A DNA stretch of 16,136 bases from an uncultured Blautia sp. (lineage in GTDB: Bacteria; Bacillota; Clostridia; Lachnospirales; Lachnospiraceae): the NCBI GenBank assembly GCA_934358405.1, contig CAKRKL010000034.1, positions 1-16,136 on the forward strand, written 5' to 3'. A program made the translations under genes and the position numbers. Below are positions 7,189 to 14,951 of the stretch, piece by piece. Numbering within the stretch: the first letter of the stretch is position 1; every line of letters begins with the position of its first letter. Under the pieces are notes generated by a model. That model was given only the letters and a program-made list of their open reading frames with translations, made no database searches and was not told where the DNA came from.

Positions 7189-8160
7189 TTATATCCCGGC
7201 GCATATCCACACCAGCATGCGCAGACCCACAAACAGGATCACACCAGTAATGCAGGTGGCGTAAAGCAGTCGGTTGGAACGTGGAATATCTTCGATTTCC
7301 ACCGGACGGATCGGATCTCCTATAGTTGGTTTTTCATATAGTTTGCCAAAGTAACATGCATTTCCTGCAAGCTGCACATCCAGTGCCCCTGCCATAGCCG
7401 CCTCTGTCTGTGCGGAATTGGGGCTTGCATGATTCCGTCGGTCTCGTTTATATATTTTTACTGCATTTTTGGTATCCATTCCCACAAAAACCGTGGACAA
7501 TGCCATCAGCCAGCCGGAAATCCTTGCCGGAATATAGTTTGCCACATCATCCAGCTTTGCAGCACATCTTCCAAAATACAGATATTTATCGTTTTTGTAA
7601 CCCAGCATGGAATCCATGGTATTGATTCCCTTGTAAAGAAACATCAGAGGAATTCCGCCTATTGCCATGTAAAGCATAGGGGCAATGATTCCATCTGAGG
7701 AGTTTTCCGCAACAGTCTCCACTGCTGCCTTGGTGACGCCTTCCTCTGTAAGAGACTGGGTATCTCTTCCTACAATCATGGAAACTGCATACCGCGCTTC
7801 CTCGATGGTTCCGTTTTTCAGGCGGTCATATACCTTCATACTCTCAGCCTTCAGGGATTTGGTTGCAAGCAGCTGCCCGCACCAAAAGGTTTCCAGCACA
7901 AAGCCTGCCCAAAAGTTCCATTTATAGAGCAGATGGATTATGCCAAAGGGAATGAAAAATGTAAGCAGGCACACAAGAATCACTTCCAGAACGCCGCCTG
8001 CCAGTTCACCCTTTTCCGTTTTTGGAAAAATCCTTCGAATTCCTTTCTCCAGTATGCTGATCAGATTGCCAATGACGCATACCGGATGGTACAGCCATCT
8101 TGGATCGCCTATAAGCAGATCCAGAAGAAACCCTGCCGGGAGGGCTAATAATCGTATCAT
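7189..8160 (-). CDS. cbiB: Adenosylcobinamide-phosphate synthase CbiB
   Basis: CbiB is an integral membrane enzyme that attaches (R)-1-amino-2-propanol phosphate to adenosylcobyric acid. The 323-residue protein starts MIRLLALPAGFLLDLLIGDP, a hydrophobic N-terminal helix followed by the typical DPRWLYHPV motif. Further membrane segments are visible around residues 55-80 and 160-180, near ISGWLMALSTVFVG, and at the C-terminus. Conserved family blocks are AENSSDGIIAPMLY and RDRRNHASPNSAQTE. The ATG at 8160 has AAGGAG 8 nt upstream. An open extension to ATG 8217 lacks this support and would add 19 non-family residues. The start overlaps the cbiA stop by 4 nt (ATGA), a sign of translational coupling. 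Its product is the last intermediate made by this operon. Confidence 0.95.
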   Translation of the reverse strand: MIRLLALPAGFLLDLLIGDPRWLYHPVCVIGNLISILEKGIRRIFPKTEKGELAGGVLEVILVCLLTFFIPFGIIHLLYKWNFWAGFVLETFWCGQLLATKSLKAESMKVYDRLKNGTIEEARYAVSMIVGRDTQSLTEEGVTKAAVETVAENSSDGIIAPMLYMAIGGIPLMFLYKGINTMDSMLGYKNDKYLYFGRCAAKLDDVANYIPARISGWLMALSTVFVGMDTKNAVKIYKRDRRNHASPNSAQTEAAMAGALDVQLAGNACYFGKLYEKPTIGDPIRPVEIEDIPRSNRLLYATCITGVILFVGLRMLVWICAGI

Positions 8161-9599
8161 GTTTGTTGCTCCTTCATTGCACCTGTTAACATGATGGACA
8201 GGTGATATTCTAAGCATTTCTTTAAGAATGCCTGTGGGATTTTCGGGTTCGCATAATAGTAAAGGTGGGGAAAACCAGCCAGCAGGCTGTCTGATCCGTG
8301 AATGCAGTCCCAGCCTCTTTTGCTGTGGGGCTTTGAGGCATGAAATGCAGTTCCGCAGTTTTCCGAGTCAAAATAGTGAAATTCATGTGCCGGGCTGATT
8401 CCAAGCTTTGTTTCCCCCAGAACAGTTTCTTTCTTTTGCTCAAGTGTAATATAACCAAACCTGGTAAGCTTTGGCGTACGCCACACTTTTCCCGGAATCA
8501 CACCTGTCATTTGATAAAGCTTTCCGTCCATGCCTTCTATCTGATCATGAAGGTACATGAAGCCACCGCACTCTGCAAGACAAGGCATTCCGCCTTTTAT
8601 GGCCCCACTGATTTCCTCACGCATAGTTTTATTCTCTTCCAGTGCCCTGGCATTCAGCTCCGGATAGCCGCCATAGAGAAGCAGCCCGTCCAACCCTTCC
8701 GGCAGATGGGGATCATGCACCGGGGAAAAGGGCACCAGCTCTGCTCCCATAGTGCGAAGCAGGTCTAAATTGTCCTCGTAGAAAAAGCAGAAGGCTTCAT
8801 CCCTGGCAAGACCAATACGAAGCTTTTGGGGGCTTTTTTCCGGCCCTGACAGAGAAAAGGATGTCCTTACCCAATCTTCCTTTAGCGGCTCATAGAAAAG
8901 CTTTGGTGCTTCTTCTGCCAGCTTTATGATTCCTTCTATATCCAGACTGTTCTCCAGTACCTTTGCCAGCTTCAAAAGCCGCTGCTGCAGCTCTGGAATT
9001 TCTTCCGGCAGCACCAGTCCCAGATGGCGGCTCTCAATCACACAGTCCTCCACCTTTGGCACATAGCCAAGAGCCTTGATGCCAAACTCCTCTTCCACCA
9101 GCTTTTTCATTCTGGGGTAAAGCATGGGAGACATCTGATTAAAAATCACACCTTTTATATGGCTGTCCTGTTTGTACTCCAAAAAGCCTTTTATATATGC
9201 CACAAGGGAAACGCTCATTCCCTTACTGTTCACGATCAGGATCACCGGGGTATCCGTAACCCTTGCCAGATCATAGGCACTTGCCTGTGTGGTGATTCCT
9301 GCAACCCCATCATAAAATCCCATAACCCCTTCCATCACAGCGATCTCACAATCTGCACTGTTTTTGGCAAGAAGGTATCTGGTAACCTCTTCTCCTGTAA
9401 AAAAGGTATCCAGATTCCGGGACTTTGTTCCTATGACCTGCGTGTGGAACATAGGGTCAATATAATCCGGTCCGCATTTAAAGGAAACTGTTTTGATTTT
9501 CCTGTTTACAAGCACCTGCAAAAGTCCGCAGGTCAGAAGGGTTTTCCCGCTTCCGCTGGCTCCTGCTGCAAGCAAAAGCCTTGGTATTCTTTTTTCCAC
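8157..9599 (-). CDS. cbiA: Cobyrinate a,c-diamide synthase CbiA, GTG start
   Basis: CbiA uses ATP and glutamine to amidate the a and c side chains of cobyrinate. The 480-residue protein has an N-terminal ATPase domain with P-loop GASGSGKT at residues 13-20 and the family block FKCGPDYIDPMFH. A C-terminal class I glutamine amidotransferase domain follows, with nucleophile Cys344 in CLAECGGFMYL and a conserved histidine in the ISPAHEFHYF stretch. The start is GTG 9599, with AGGAGG (9607-9612) 7 nt upstream. The gene begins 11 nt after the cbiJ-E-T fusion stop, and the ribosome binding site overlaps that stop. The 3' end overlaps the cbiB start in an ATGA. The length is slightly above the roughly 460 residues common for the family, with no sign of damage. 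Confidence 0.95.
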   Translation of the reverse strand: MEKRIPRLLLAAGASGSGKTLLTCGLLQVLVNRKIKTVSFKCGPDYIDPMFHTQVIGTKSRNLDTFFTGEEVTRYLLAKNSADCEIAVMEGVMGFYDGVAGITTQASAYDLARVTDTPVILIVNSKGMSVSLVAYIKGFLEYKQDSHIKGVIFNQMSPMLYPRMKKLVEEEFGIKALGYVPKVEDCVIESRHLGLVLPEEIPELQQRLLKLAKVLENSLDIEGIIKLAEEAPKLFYEPLKEDWVRTSFSLSGPEKSPQKLRIGLARDEAFCFFYEDNLDLLRTMGAELVPFSPVHDPHLPEGLDGLLLYGGYPELNARALEENKTMREEISGAIKGGMPCLAECGGFMYLHDQIEGMDGKLYQMTGVIPGKVWRTPKLTRFGYITLEQKKETVLGETKLGISPAHEFHYFDSENCGTAFHASKPHSKRGWDCIHGSDSLLAGFPHLYYYANPKIPQAFLKKCLEYHLSIMLTGAMKEQQT

Positions 9600-9606
9600 C
9601 TTACTC

Positions 9607-9612
9607 CCTCCT
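9607..9612 (-). promoter_or_regulatory. Ribosome binding site fixing the cbiA GTG start
   Basis: AGGAGG on the minus strand overlaps the preceding gene's TAG stop and lies 7 nt before GTG 9599, the only suitable start before the P-loop. Confidence 0.75.
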
Positions 9613-11614
9613 ACCGCTTTTTTGGATTCTGACAGGTAATAATGTAGATAGGATTTTCTCCCATCATCAAATGATACCGTCCGATTTCTTTTGATCTTGC
9701 GGCTGCCAGCTGAACCACCTCTCGCTCCTGAAAATCATATGTCTTAAGCACCTCCAGTGCCTCACTGATGGTTTCCAGGGTGATGCAGTTGATCACCATA
9801 CGCACGCCGGAATTTTTTTCAAGAAGCAGTGCCACGATTTCCTTTAGGTTGCCTGAGGAACCACCGATAAATGCATGGGTCGGAGCCGGCAGGTCTTTAA
9901 GTGCTTCCGGAGCCTCCCCTTTTATGATTTCCAGATTATCAGCTGCAAATTTCTGCTTGTTCTCTTCCAGAAGAAGGGCAGCCTCTTCTTTTTTCTCAAT
10001 GGCAAATACCTGCCCCTGGTCTGCACGAAGTGCCATTTCTACAGATACAGAACCGGTTCCGGCTCCCACATCATAGCAGATGGATTTCTCAGTAAGACGA
10101 AGCTTGGAAAGGGAAACGCATCGAACCTCTTCCTTTGTCATAGGGGCTTTTCCGCGGATGAATTCCTCGTCCGGGATGCCGTGAGTAGAAAAAGCTGCTG
10201 CCCCATTCTCATGAAAAGCGCAGACAACGCTAAGGGGCTGCCCCTCATAGTCTGTCAGCTCTTCTGCTTTTTTTACAAAAATCCTTTCATCGGGATAGGA
10301 AAGATTCTCACCTACATAAAGAAGGACTTCTCCCATATGATATTTCACAAGCTTTCTGGCCAGCTCTGCCACTGCAGTGCCTGTTCCAAGAATGGAAAAC
10401 ACCTTCTGATTATGACTGATCATGGAAATCAGATTGCAGTTTTTGCCGTGAGCACTGGTAATCCTCGCATCATCCCAGGAAAGACCGATTTTTGACATAA
10501 AATATACTACAGAGGAAATTCCACAGATCACTTCCACATTGTCCGGAATCTGGATTTCTGTGCTCCATTTTGATGTAGAAAGCGCAGTCAGAAGCTTTCT
10601 GGCTCCGCTGTAAAAGCCTACATCCCCGGAAAGAGCAATCACAATGTTTTCATATTCCGGATGGTTTCTTATATATTCTGCGATCGCATCGCTGCGATAT
10701 TCATATACCACTGCCTGTCCAGGCTCTCGGATGGCATCTGCCATTCTTTTTGCGCCAATGACCAGGTCTGCCGCCTGTGCTGCTTTTTTGCCCTGAATCG
10801 TAAGGGTTTCCTCGCTTCCCATTCCAATTCCAAGAAGGGTGATATGAGGCTTTACCTCAAAACCAAAATGCTCTGCAAGCATATGTCTGCACTCTGCCAC
10901 AGAAAGTCCCTCTTCCTTAAGCGGCCGTCCGATAATAACAGGAATCGCACCGCAGGAAAGGGCAGCATCTATTTTTTCCTGAAAGCCGCCTGCCCTTCCG
11001 GTGTCTTTTGTGACCAGATATTTACAGTCAAACTGACGCAGCATAGCAGCATTTAATTCCATGGAAAAGGGACCCTGCATGCCTATAAGGTGCTTGCCCT
11101 CAAAGCCATAGCTCTTGCAGGTTTCCATTACAGATGGCAGGGAAAGGACACGGGCATAAATGCGCTCCCTGGCACCAGAAAGTGCAGTATATTTTCCCAG
11201 CTCCTTGCTTCCGGTTGTGAGAAGAATATTTCCCTTTGTTCCTTCCAGAAATTCAATCGCTGCCTGCGTATCCGGCACGTAAACAGCCTGATCCTGATGC
11301 GAACCGCTCTCCCGAAGCACCCGCTTATAGGCAAACCCGGTATTTTCGCAGGCTGTGCGGATATTTTCCGTCACCTCAGCAGCGTAAGGATGGGTGGCGT
11401 CCAGTACCATTTCCGGCTGCTTTTCCCTAAAAAGCTCTTCCATTTCCGGCTCTGTCAGGCGTCCCGCGTGGATTTTCAGATATTCATTTTCCTTCAATGA
11501 TTTGCTGCCGTAATCAGTAGCCACACATGCAAGCACATGAATCTGATGCTTTGCCAGAAAACAGCTCACATCGCAGCCCTCCGTTGTGCCTGCAAATACA
11601 ATAATTTCAGACAT
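9611..11614 (-). CDS. cbiJET: CbiJ-CbiE-CbiT fusion: precorrin-6A reductase plus C5 and C15 methyltransferases
   Basis: Three enzymes are joined in one 667-residue chain. Residues 1-255 are CbiJ/CobK, which reduces cobalt-precorrin-6A with NAD(P)H: FAGTTEG nucleotide motif, LDATHPYAAEVTENI, LLTTGSKEL and VTKDTGRAGGFQEK. Residues 256-468 are CbiE, the C5 methyltransferase of the SUMT-like family: LLGIGMGSEETLT, IALSGDVGFYSGA, GISSVVYFMSKIG, ILGTGTA. Residues 479-667 are CbiT, the C15 methyltransferase and decarboxylase with a Rossmann SAM fold: TKEEVRCVSLSKL and YDVGAGTGSVSVEMA. CbiE-CbiT fusions (CobL-like) are common; adding CbiJ at the N-terminus is less common. The ATG at 11614 has AGAGGA 7 nt upstream and overlaps the cbiH stop by 8 nt. 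The frame is unbroken and all three domains look complete. The symbol is descriptive rather than standard. Confidence 0.93.
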   Translation of the reverse strand: MSEIIVFAGTTEGCDVSCFLAKHQIHVLACVATDYGSKSLKENEYLKIHAGRLTEPEMEELFREKQPEMVLDATHPYAAEVTENIRTACENTGFAYKRVLRESGSHQDQAVYVPDTQAAIEFLEGTKGNILLTTGSKELGKYTALSGARERIYARVLSLPSVMETCKSYGFEGKHLIGMQGPFSMELNAAMLRQFDCKYLVTKDTGRAGGFQEKIDAALSCGAIPVIIGRPLKEEGLSVAECRHMLAEHFGFEVKPHITLLGIGMGSEETLTIQGKKAAQAADLVIGAKRMADAIREPGQAVVYEYRSDAIAEYIRNHPEYENIVIALSGDVGFYSGARKLLTALSTSKWSTEIQIPDNVEVICGISSVVYFMSKIGLSWDDARITSAHGKNCNLISMISHNQKVFSILGTGTAVAELARKLVKYHMGEVLLYVGENLSYPDERIFVKKAEELTDYEGQPLSVVCAFHENGAAAFSTHGIPDEEFIRGKAPMTKEEVRCVSLSKLRLTEKSICYDVGAGTGSVSVEMALRADQGQVFAIEKKEEAALLLEENKQKFAADNLEIIKGEAPEALKDLPAPTHAFIGGSSGNLKEIVALLLEKNSGVRMVINCITLETISEALEVLKTYDFQEREVVQLAAARSKEIGRYHLMMGENPIYIITCQNPKKR

Positions 11615-12350
11615 CCCTGTATCCTCTTGGAGTAACCATTTTGCCTTTGATATTTCGAGTCTGGGAATTGCCGATGAATACAGTGGTAAACATATCTACC
11701 TGTGTATCCTTCAGTTCGTCCAAGGTCATGATTTGGGAAGTCTCCCCTTCTCTTCCGATATTTTTTACAGTGCCGCATACTGTATCAGGAGATTTGTGCT
11801 GCAGCATCAGCTCGCAGGCTTTTTTCAGATAATCATGTCTCTTATGGCTGGACGGATTGTAAAGACAGATTACAAAGTCCGCTTCAGATGCCAGAAGAAG
11901 ACGTTTCTCGATTTTTTCCCAGGGAGTGAGAAGGTCGCTTAAGCTGATCAGGCAGAAATCGTGGATCAGAGGTGCGCCAAGAACAGCAGCTCCGCCTGTT
12001 GCTGCGGTAACCCCAGGCACTACTTCAATATCAACCTCCGGATAGTTTACGCCAACCTCGTACATCAGTCCGGCCATTCCATATACGCCTGCATCTCCGC
12101 TGCAGATCATGGAAACAACCTGCCCCTTCATTGCCTCGTCAAAGGCCATGACACAGCGGTCTACTTCTTTTCTCATAGGAGTGGTCAGAAAGGATTTTCC
12201 TTCAAAATGATCCTTTACCAAGTCAATATATACGGTATAGCCAACGATCACATCACTTTTTTCAAGAGCAGCTACTGCAGCTCCTGTCATTCCCTCATAG
12301 GAACCTGGGCCAATACCCACTACGTAAATTTTTTTCTCTTTATTATTCAA
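11607..12350 (-). CDS. cbiH: Cobalt-precorrin-3B C17-methyltransferase CbiH, TTG start
   Basis: CbiH methylates C17 and drives ring contraction of the cobalt-precorrin, forming cobalt-precorrin-4 from cobalt-precorrin-3. The protein of about 247 residues shows SUMT-family blocks: VVGIGPGSYEGMT at the N-terminus, MICSGDAGVYGMAG, VPGVTAATGGAAVLGAPL with HDFCLISLSD, and LYNPSSHKR. The start is placed at TTG 12350, where GGAGG (12358-12362) is 7 nt upstream. Another TTG at 12377 in the same frame would add 9 residues encoded across that ribosome binding site. The chosen start overlaps the cbiG stop by 8 nt, and the gene's stop overlaps the next start by 8 nt, so all three are probably translationally coupled. 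Confidence 0.93.
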   Translation of the reverse strand: MNNKEKKIYVVGIGPGSYEGMTGAAVAALEKSDVIVGYTVYIDLVKDHFEGKSFLTTPMRKEVDRCVMAFDEAMKGQVVSMICSGDAGVYGMAGLMYEVGVNYPEVDIEVVPGVTAATGGAAVLGAPLIHDFCLISLSDLLTPWEKIEKRLLLASEADFVICLYNPSSHKRHDYLKKACELMLQHKSPDTVCGTVKNIGREGETSQIMTLDELKDTQVDMFTTVFIGNSQTRNIKGKMVTPRGYRDV

Positions 12351-13440
12351 AACGTATCCTCCACTCTTCAAGGGCAAGTGCAGCTGTCACGCCATCTGCC
12401 GCCTGCTTTTTCTGGATCAGATGACTTTTTTCTCTGCCTTGTCCGTTATCTGGTTCTACATGATTTCGGGTGCTTCTTTCCTGTGCCGCTCTTAATGCAC
12501 TTCGCTCGCAGACATTATCAACACCTACTGTTTTACTCACAAAGGAAGAGGCTGTAAATTCCCCCTCCACCATAAGAAGCTCCTCACTGGAAAAGGTTTC
12601 AAATGGAATTCCCATTTTTTTTGCCAGTGCCAGAAGCCCCGGTTCTTCCTTTTTGATATCAATGCTTGCAAGGCAGGCTACTGCCTGTGGGTAGATCTGC
12701 TTTTTTTGAAGAAGGTCGAAAGCTGCTTTTTCTACAGCCCTGGCTTCTTTATTTTTGCGGCAGCCCATCCCGAGGATCACAGCAGGCGGAACCACATGAG
12801 CAGTCCGCAAAAAGGGCTTACAATCCTTATGTATGGTAACGGCAACACCCACCTTGGGAACTGCATCTAAGGCTGAGCCGCTGCAATTTATCAGTCCCTC
12901 CGGGAGTCTTCCTTCCCAGGGAAATTCGCTGTAAAATCCTACCTTTTCTCCTGCAAGCAGTGCTGCTGATACCTCTTTGGCTTCTGTCATCTGAAAAATC
13001 TGACAGTTGTTTTTTTTCGCAAAAACATCTACTGCAAACTTTCCTTCTATATCTGTAGCTGTTGTTATTACAGGAACTGCCTGCAAAGCCTCTGCCGCAT
13101 TCAGGGCGAAGTCATTAGCGCCGCCAAGATGCCCTGACAGAAGGGAAATCACAAACCTTCCGCATTCATCTGTTACAAGAACAGCCGGATCTGTCTTTTT
13201 GCCGGCTACATAGGGAGCAATGCTGCGCACTGCAATCCCTGCTGCTCCGATAAATACAATTCCATCTGCCCTTTCAAAGGCTTCTCCTGCCCACTCCTTT
13301 GTACTTTCTTTTATAGATTCCGGAAGGTACCTGCTCTTCGCACACAGGGAAACCGTATGCCCCTGTCCTTCCAATGCTTTTTTTAGTTTTTCTCCGGTTT
13401 GCTGCCCTGTCAGGGTAAAGCATATCATGGAAATTTTCAT
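12343..13440 (-). CDS. cbiG: Cobalt-precorrin-5A hydrolase CbiG
   Basis: CbiG opens the delta-lactone of cobalt-precorrin-5A and releases the two-carbon fragment as acetaldehyde, giving cobalt-precorrin-5B; this step is specific to the anaerobic route. The 365-residue protein starts MKISMICFTLTG. The N-terminal and central part contains IVFIGAAGIAVRSIAP and ISLLSGHLGGANDFA. The C-terminal part has GMGCRKNKEA, ASIDIKKEEPGL, VGVDNVCERSAL and KKQAADGVTAALA. ATG 13440 follows the cbiF stop by only 4 nt and has no strong ribosome binding site of its own, so it probably depends on coupling. Upstream extension to 13518 would run inside cbiF and is rejected. An apparent insertion of about 20 polar residues (roughly 320-340) separates two C-terminal motifs that are normally close together. 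Confidence 0.93.
   Translation of the reverse strand: MKISMICFTLTGQQTGEKLKKALEGQGHTVSLCAKSRYLPESIKESTKEWAGEAFERADGIVFIGAAGIAVRSIAPYVAGKKTDPAVLVTDECGRFVISLLSGHLGGANDFALNAAEALQAVPVITTATDIEGKFAVDVFAKKNNCQIFQMTEAKEVSAALLAGEKVGFYSEFPWEGRLPEGLINCSGSALDAVPKVGVAVTIHKDCKPFLRTAHVVPPAVILGMGCRKNKEARAVEKAAFDLLQKKQIYPQAVACLASIDIKKEEPGLLALAKKMGIPFETFSSEELLMVEGEFTASSFVSKTVGVDNVCERSALRAAQERSTRNHVEPDNGQGREKSHLIQKKQAADGVTAALALEEWRIRFE
12358..12362 (-). promoter_or_regulatory. Ribosome binding site fixing the cbiH TTG start
   Basis: GGAGG on the minus strand lies within the end of cbiG, 7 nt before TTG 12350. No ATG is available in the right place. Confidence 0.7.
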
Positions 13441-13444
13441 CTGC

Positions 13445-14203
13445 TTATTCGGTAGCCTCGCGGAACTCTGTTGTAAAGCCTGGGTCATAAAGCTTGGAGC
13501 GGTCATAATGTGCTGCATTTACGCAGTCACCGATGATCATAAGAGCTGTTTTGGTAATATTATTTTCTTTGGCAGTCTGTGCCAGAGTGCCTACTGTGCA
13601 TACAAATTTCTTCTCATCCTCCCAGGTGGCCTTATAAACAATGGCAGCCGGTGTATCGGCTGTGTAACCGCCTTCGATCAGTCTTCTGCTAAGCTCCTCC
13701 AGCATTCCTGTGCTGAGAAAAACAACCATAGTTGCCTGGTGAGCTGCAAAGGACTGGATACTCTCCTTTGGCGGAACCGGGGTTCTGCCCTCCATACGGG
13801 TAATGATCACACTCTGGGAAATATCCGGCAGGGTATATTCCAGATTCAGGGCACTTGCTGCACCACAGAACGCACTGACGCCCGGACAATAATCATAAGA
13901 AATTCCTTTTTCATCCAAAACATCCATCTGCTCACGGATTGCACCGTAAATACAGGGATCTCCTGTGTGAAGTCTTACCGTTGTTTTGCCTGCTGCCTCT
14001 GCTTTTTCCATAACGGAAAGAACCTCTTCCAGAGTCATCTTGGCACTGTTGTAGATTGTACAGATATCCTTGGTGTACTCAAGAAGCTTAGGATTTACCA
14101 AAGATCCGGCATAGATTACCACATCTGCTTCCTCTAAATATTTTTTTCCTCTGACTGTGATCAGGTCCGGGGCACCGGAGCCTGCTCCTACGAAATGGAT
14201 CAT
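13445..14203 (-). CDS. cbiF: Cobalt-precorrin-4 C11-methyltransferase CbiF
   Basis: CbiF transfers a methyl group from SAM to C11 of cobalt-precorrin-4, making cobalt-precorrin-5A. The 252-residue length is standard. SUMT-like motifs are FVGAGSGAPDLITVRG at the N-terminus, VIYAGSLVNP, LHTGDPCIYGAIREQ, and CPGVSAFCGAASALNLEYTLP. ATG 14203 has AAAGGAGGAG about 8-10 nt upstream and overlaps the cbiL stop in an ATGA. The next gene, cbiG, starts 4 nt after its stop. CbiF and CbiG act in succession, which fits their adjacency. The corresponding gene in aerobic systems is cobM. Confidence 0.95.
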   Translation of the reverse strand: MIHFVGAGSGAPDLITVRGKKYLEEADVVIYAGSLVNPKLLEYTKDICTIYNSAKMTLEEVLSVMEKAEAAGKTTVRLHTGDPCIYGAIREQMDVLDEKGISYDYCPGVSAFCGAASALNLEYTLPDISQSVIITRMEGRTPVPPKESIQSFAAHQATMVVFLSTGMLEELSRRLIEGGYTADTPAAIVYKATWEDEKKFVCTVGTLAQTAKENNITKTALMIIGDCVNAAHYDRSKLYDPGFTTEFREATE

Positions 14204-14892
14204 GGCTTTTTCTCCTCCTTTACAATAATCAATGAATAATAACCTGCGTCTTCAGGTATTTCGTCTACGGTTCTGTATATTTTCTCGTCCGGCATTCCAC
14301 AGTTCTGAACCATTACTGCATCACTGCCTGCTGCCTTAATCTGCTCCTTTACTGCCTTCATCTGTTTCCCTGTTTTCATCAGTACCTTTGTGCCGGGAAG
14401 CTTCAATGCTTCCTCAATCTGGTAAGAAGCCGGAATTACGTGAAGCTGCTGGGCTTTTTCTACAAGCCCTTGGTTAAGTCTGGCACTTGCCGCACAAAAT
14501 GAGGTGATGCCGCTTACGATTTCTGTGTCATATCCCATCTGTGCCACACGCCTATGTACATAAAGGTAGGTGGAATAGACGGTTGGATCTCCAAGGGTCA
14601 AAAACACCACATTTTTACCCTGCTCCAGCTGATCTGCAATGATTCTGGCGCCTTCATCGTGAACCTGCTTCAGCTGGTCCTTGTCCTTGGTCATGGGCAT
14701 GGGAAGGGACATTAGCTGCCTGGTATCGATTTTGGGGTATACCCCTTTCATAATCTTATAGGCTACGGATTCCCTGGGATTTACTCCTGGAAATGCCAGT
14801 ATGTCTGCCTCCTTTGTAAGTCTTAATGCTTTCAGGGTAATCAGCTCCGGATCTCCCGGTCCTACTCCCACACCATATAATTTTCCTGTCAT
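14200..14892 (-). CDS. cbiL: Cobalt-precorrin-2 C20-methyltransferase CbiL
   Basis: CbiL methylates C20 of cobalt-factor II/cobalt-precorrin-2, the first committed methylation toward the corrin ring. The 230-residue protein starts MTGKLYGVGVGPGDPELIT, the family's usual opening. Other SUMT blocks are DILAFPGVNPRES, LTLGDPTVYSTYLYVHRR and EIVSGITSFCAASARL. ATG 14892 is preceded by a weak GAGAAG site. An in-frame TTG at 14928 would add 12 lysine- and glutamine-rich residues not typical of the family. The stop overlaps cbiF's start in an ATGA. A 59-nt spacer separates it from cbiD. Confidence 0.93.
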   Translation of the reverse strand: MTGKLYGVGVGPGDPELITLKALRLTKEADILAFPGVNPRESVAYKIMKGVYPKIDTRQLMSLPMPMTKDKDQLKQVHDEGARIIADQLEQGKNVVFLTLGDPTVYSTYLYVHRRVAQMGYDTEIVSGITSFCAASARLNQGLVEKAQQLHVIPASYQIEEALKLPGTKVLMKTGKQMKAVKEQIKAAGSDAVMVQNCGMPDEKIYRTVDEIPEDAGYYSLIIVKEEKKP

Positions 14893-14903
14893 TTTCTTCT
14901 CTT

Positions 14904-14948
14904 TCTGCTGCTTTTTCAAAGCTGTCAAATAGCCTGTCTGCTGCTTTT
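14904..14948. repeat. Two copies of a 12-nt direct repeat in the cbiD-cbiL spacer
   Basis: TCTGCTGCTTTT occurs at 14904-14915 and again at 14937-14948, with 33 nt between the starts of the copies. On the transcribed strand it reads AAAAGCAGCAGA. The first copy lies just upstream of the weak cbiL ribosome binding site. The function is unknown; it could be a duplication remnant or a protein or RNA binding site. Confidence 0.35.
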
Positions 14949-14951
14949 CTT

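Noticed and set aside
7119..7232. Upstream extension of cobD to a TTG at 7232, giving a cysteine-rich N-terminal tail.
   Set aside because: It would overlap cbiB, lacks a ribosome binding site, and the ATG at 7118 has a good GGAG site and the family's usual N-terminus.
13220..14137. A 305-codon plus-strand open frame opposite cbiF and cbiG.
   Set aside because: It is antisense to two motif-confirmed genes and its translation is cysteine-rich with no recognisable domain.
14900..14928. A perfect TTGACA (minus strand, 14923-14928) suggesting an internal promoter for cbiL.
   Set aside because: The hexamer at the 17-bp spacing is GAAAGA, not a credible -10, so an internal promoter is not supported.
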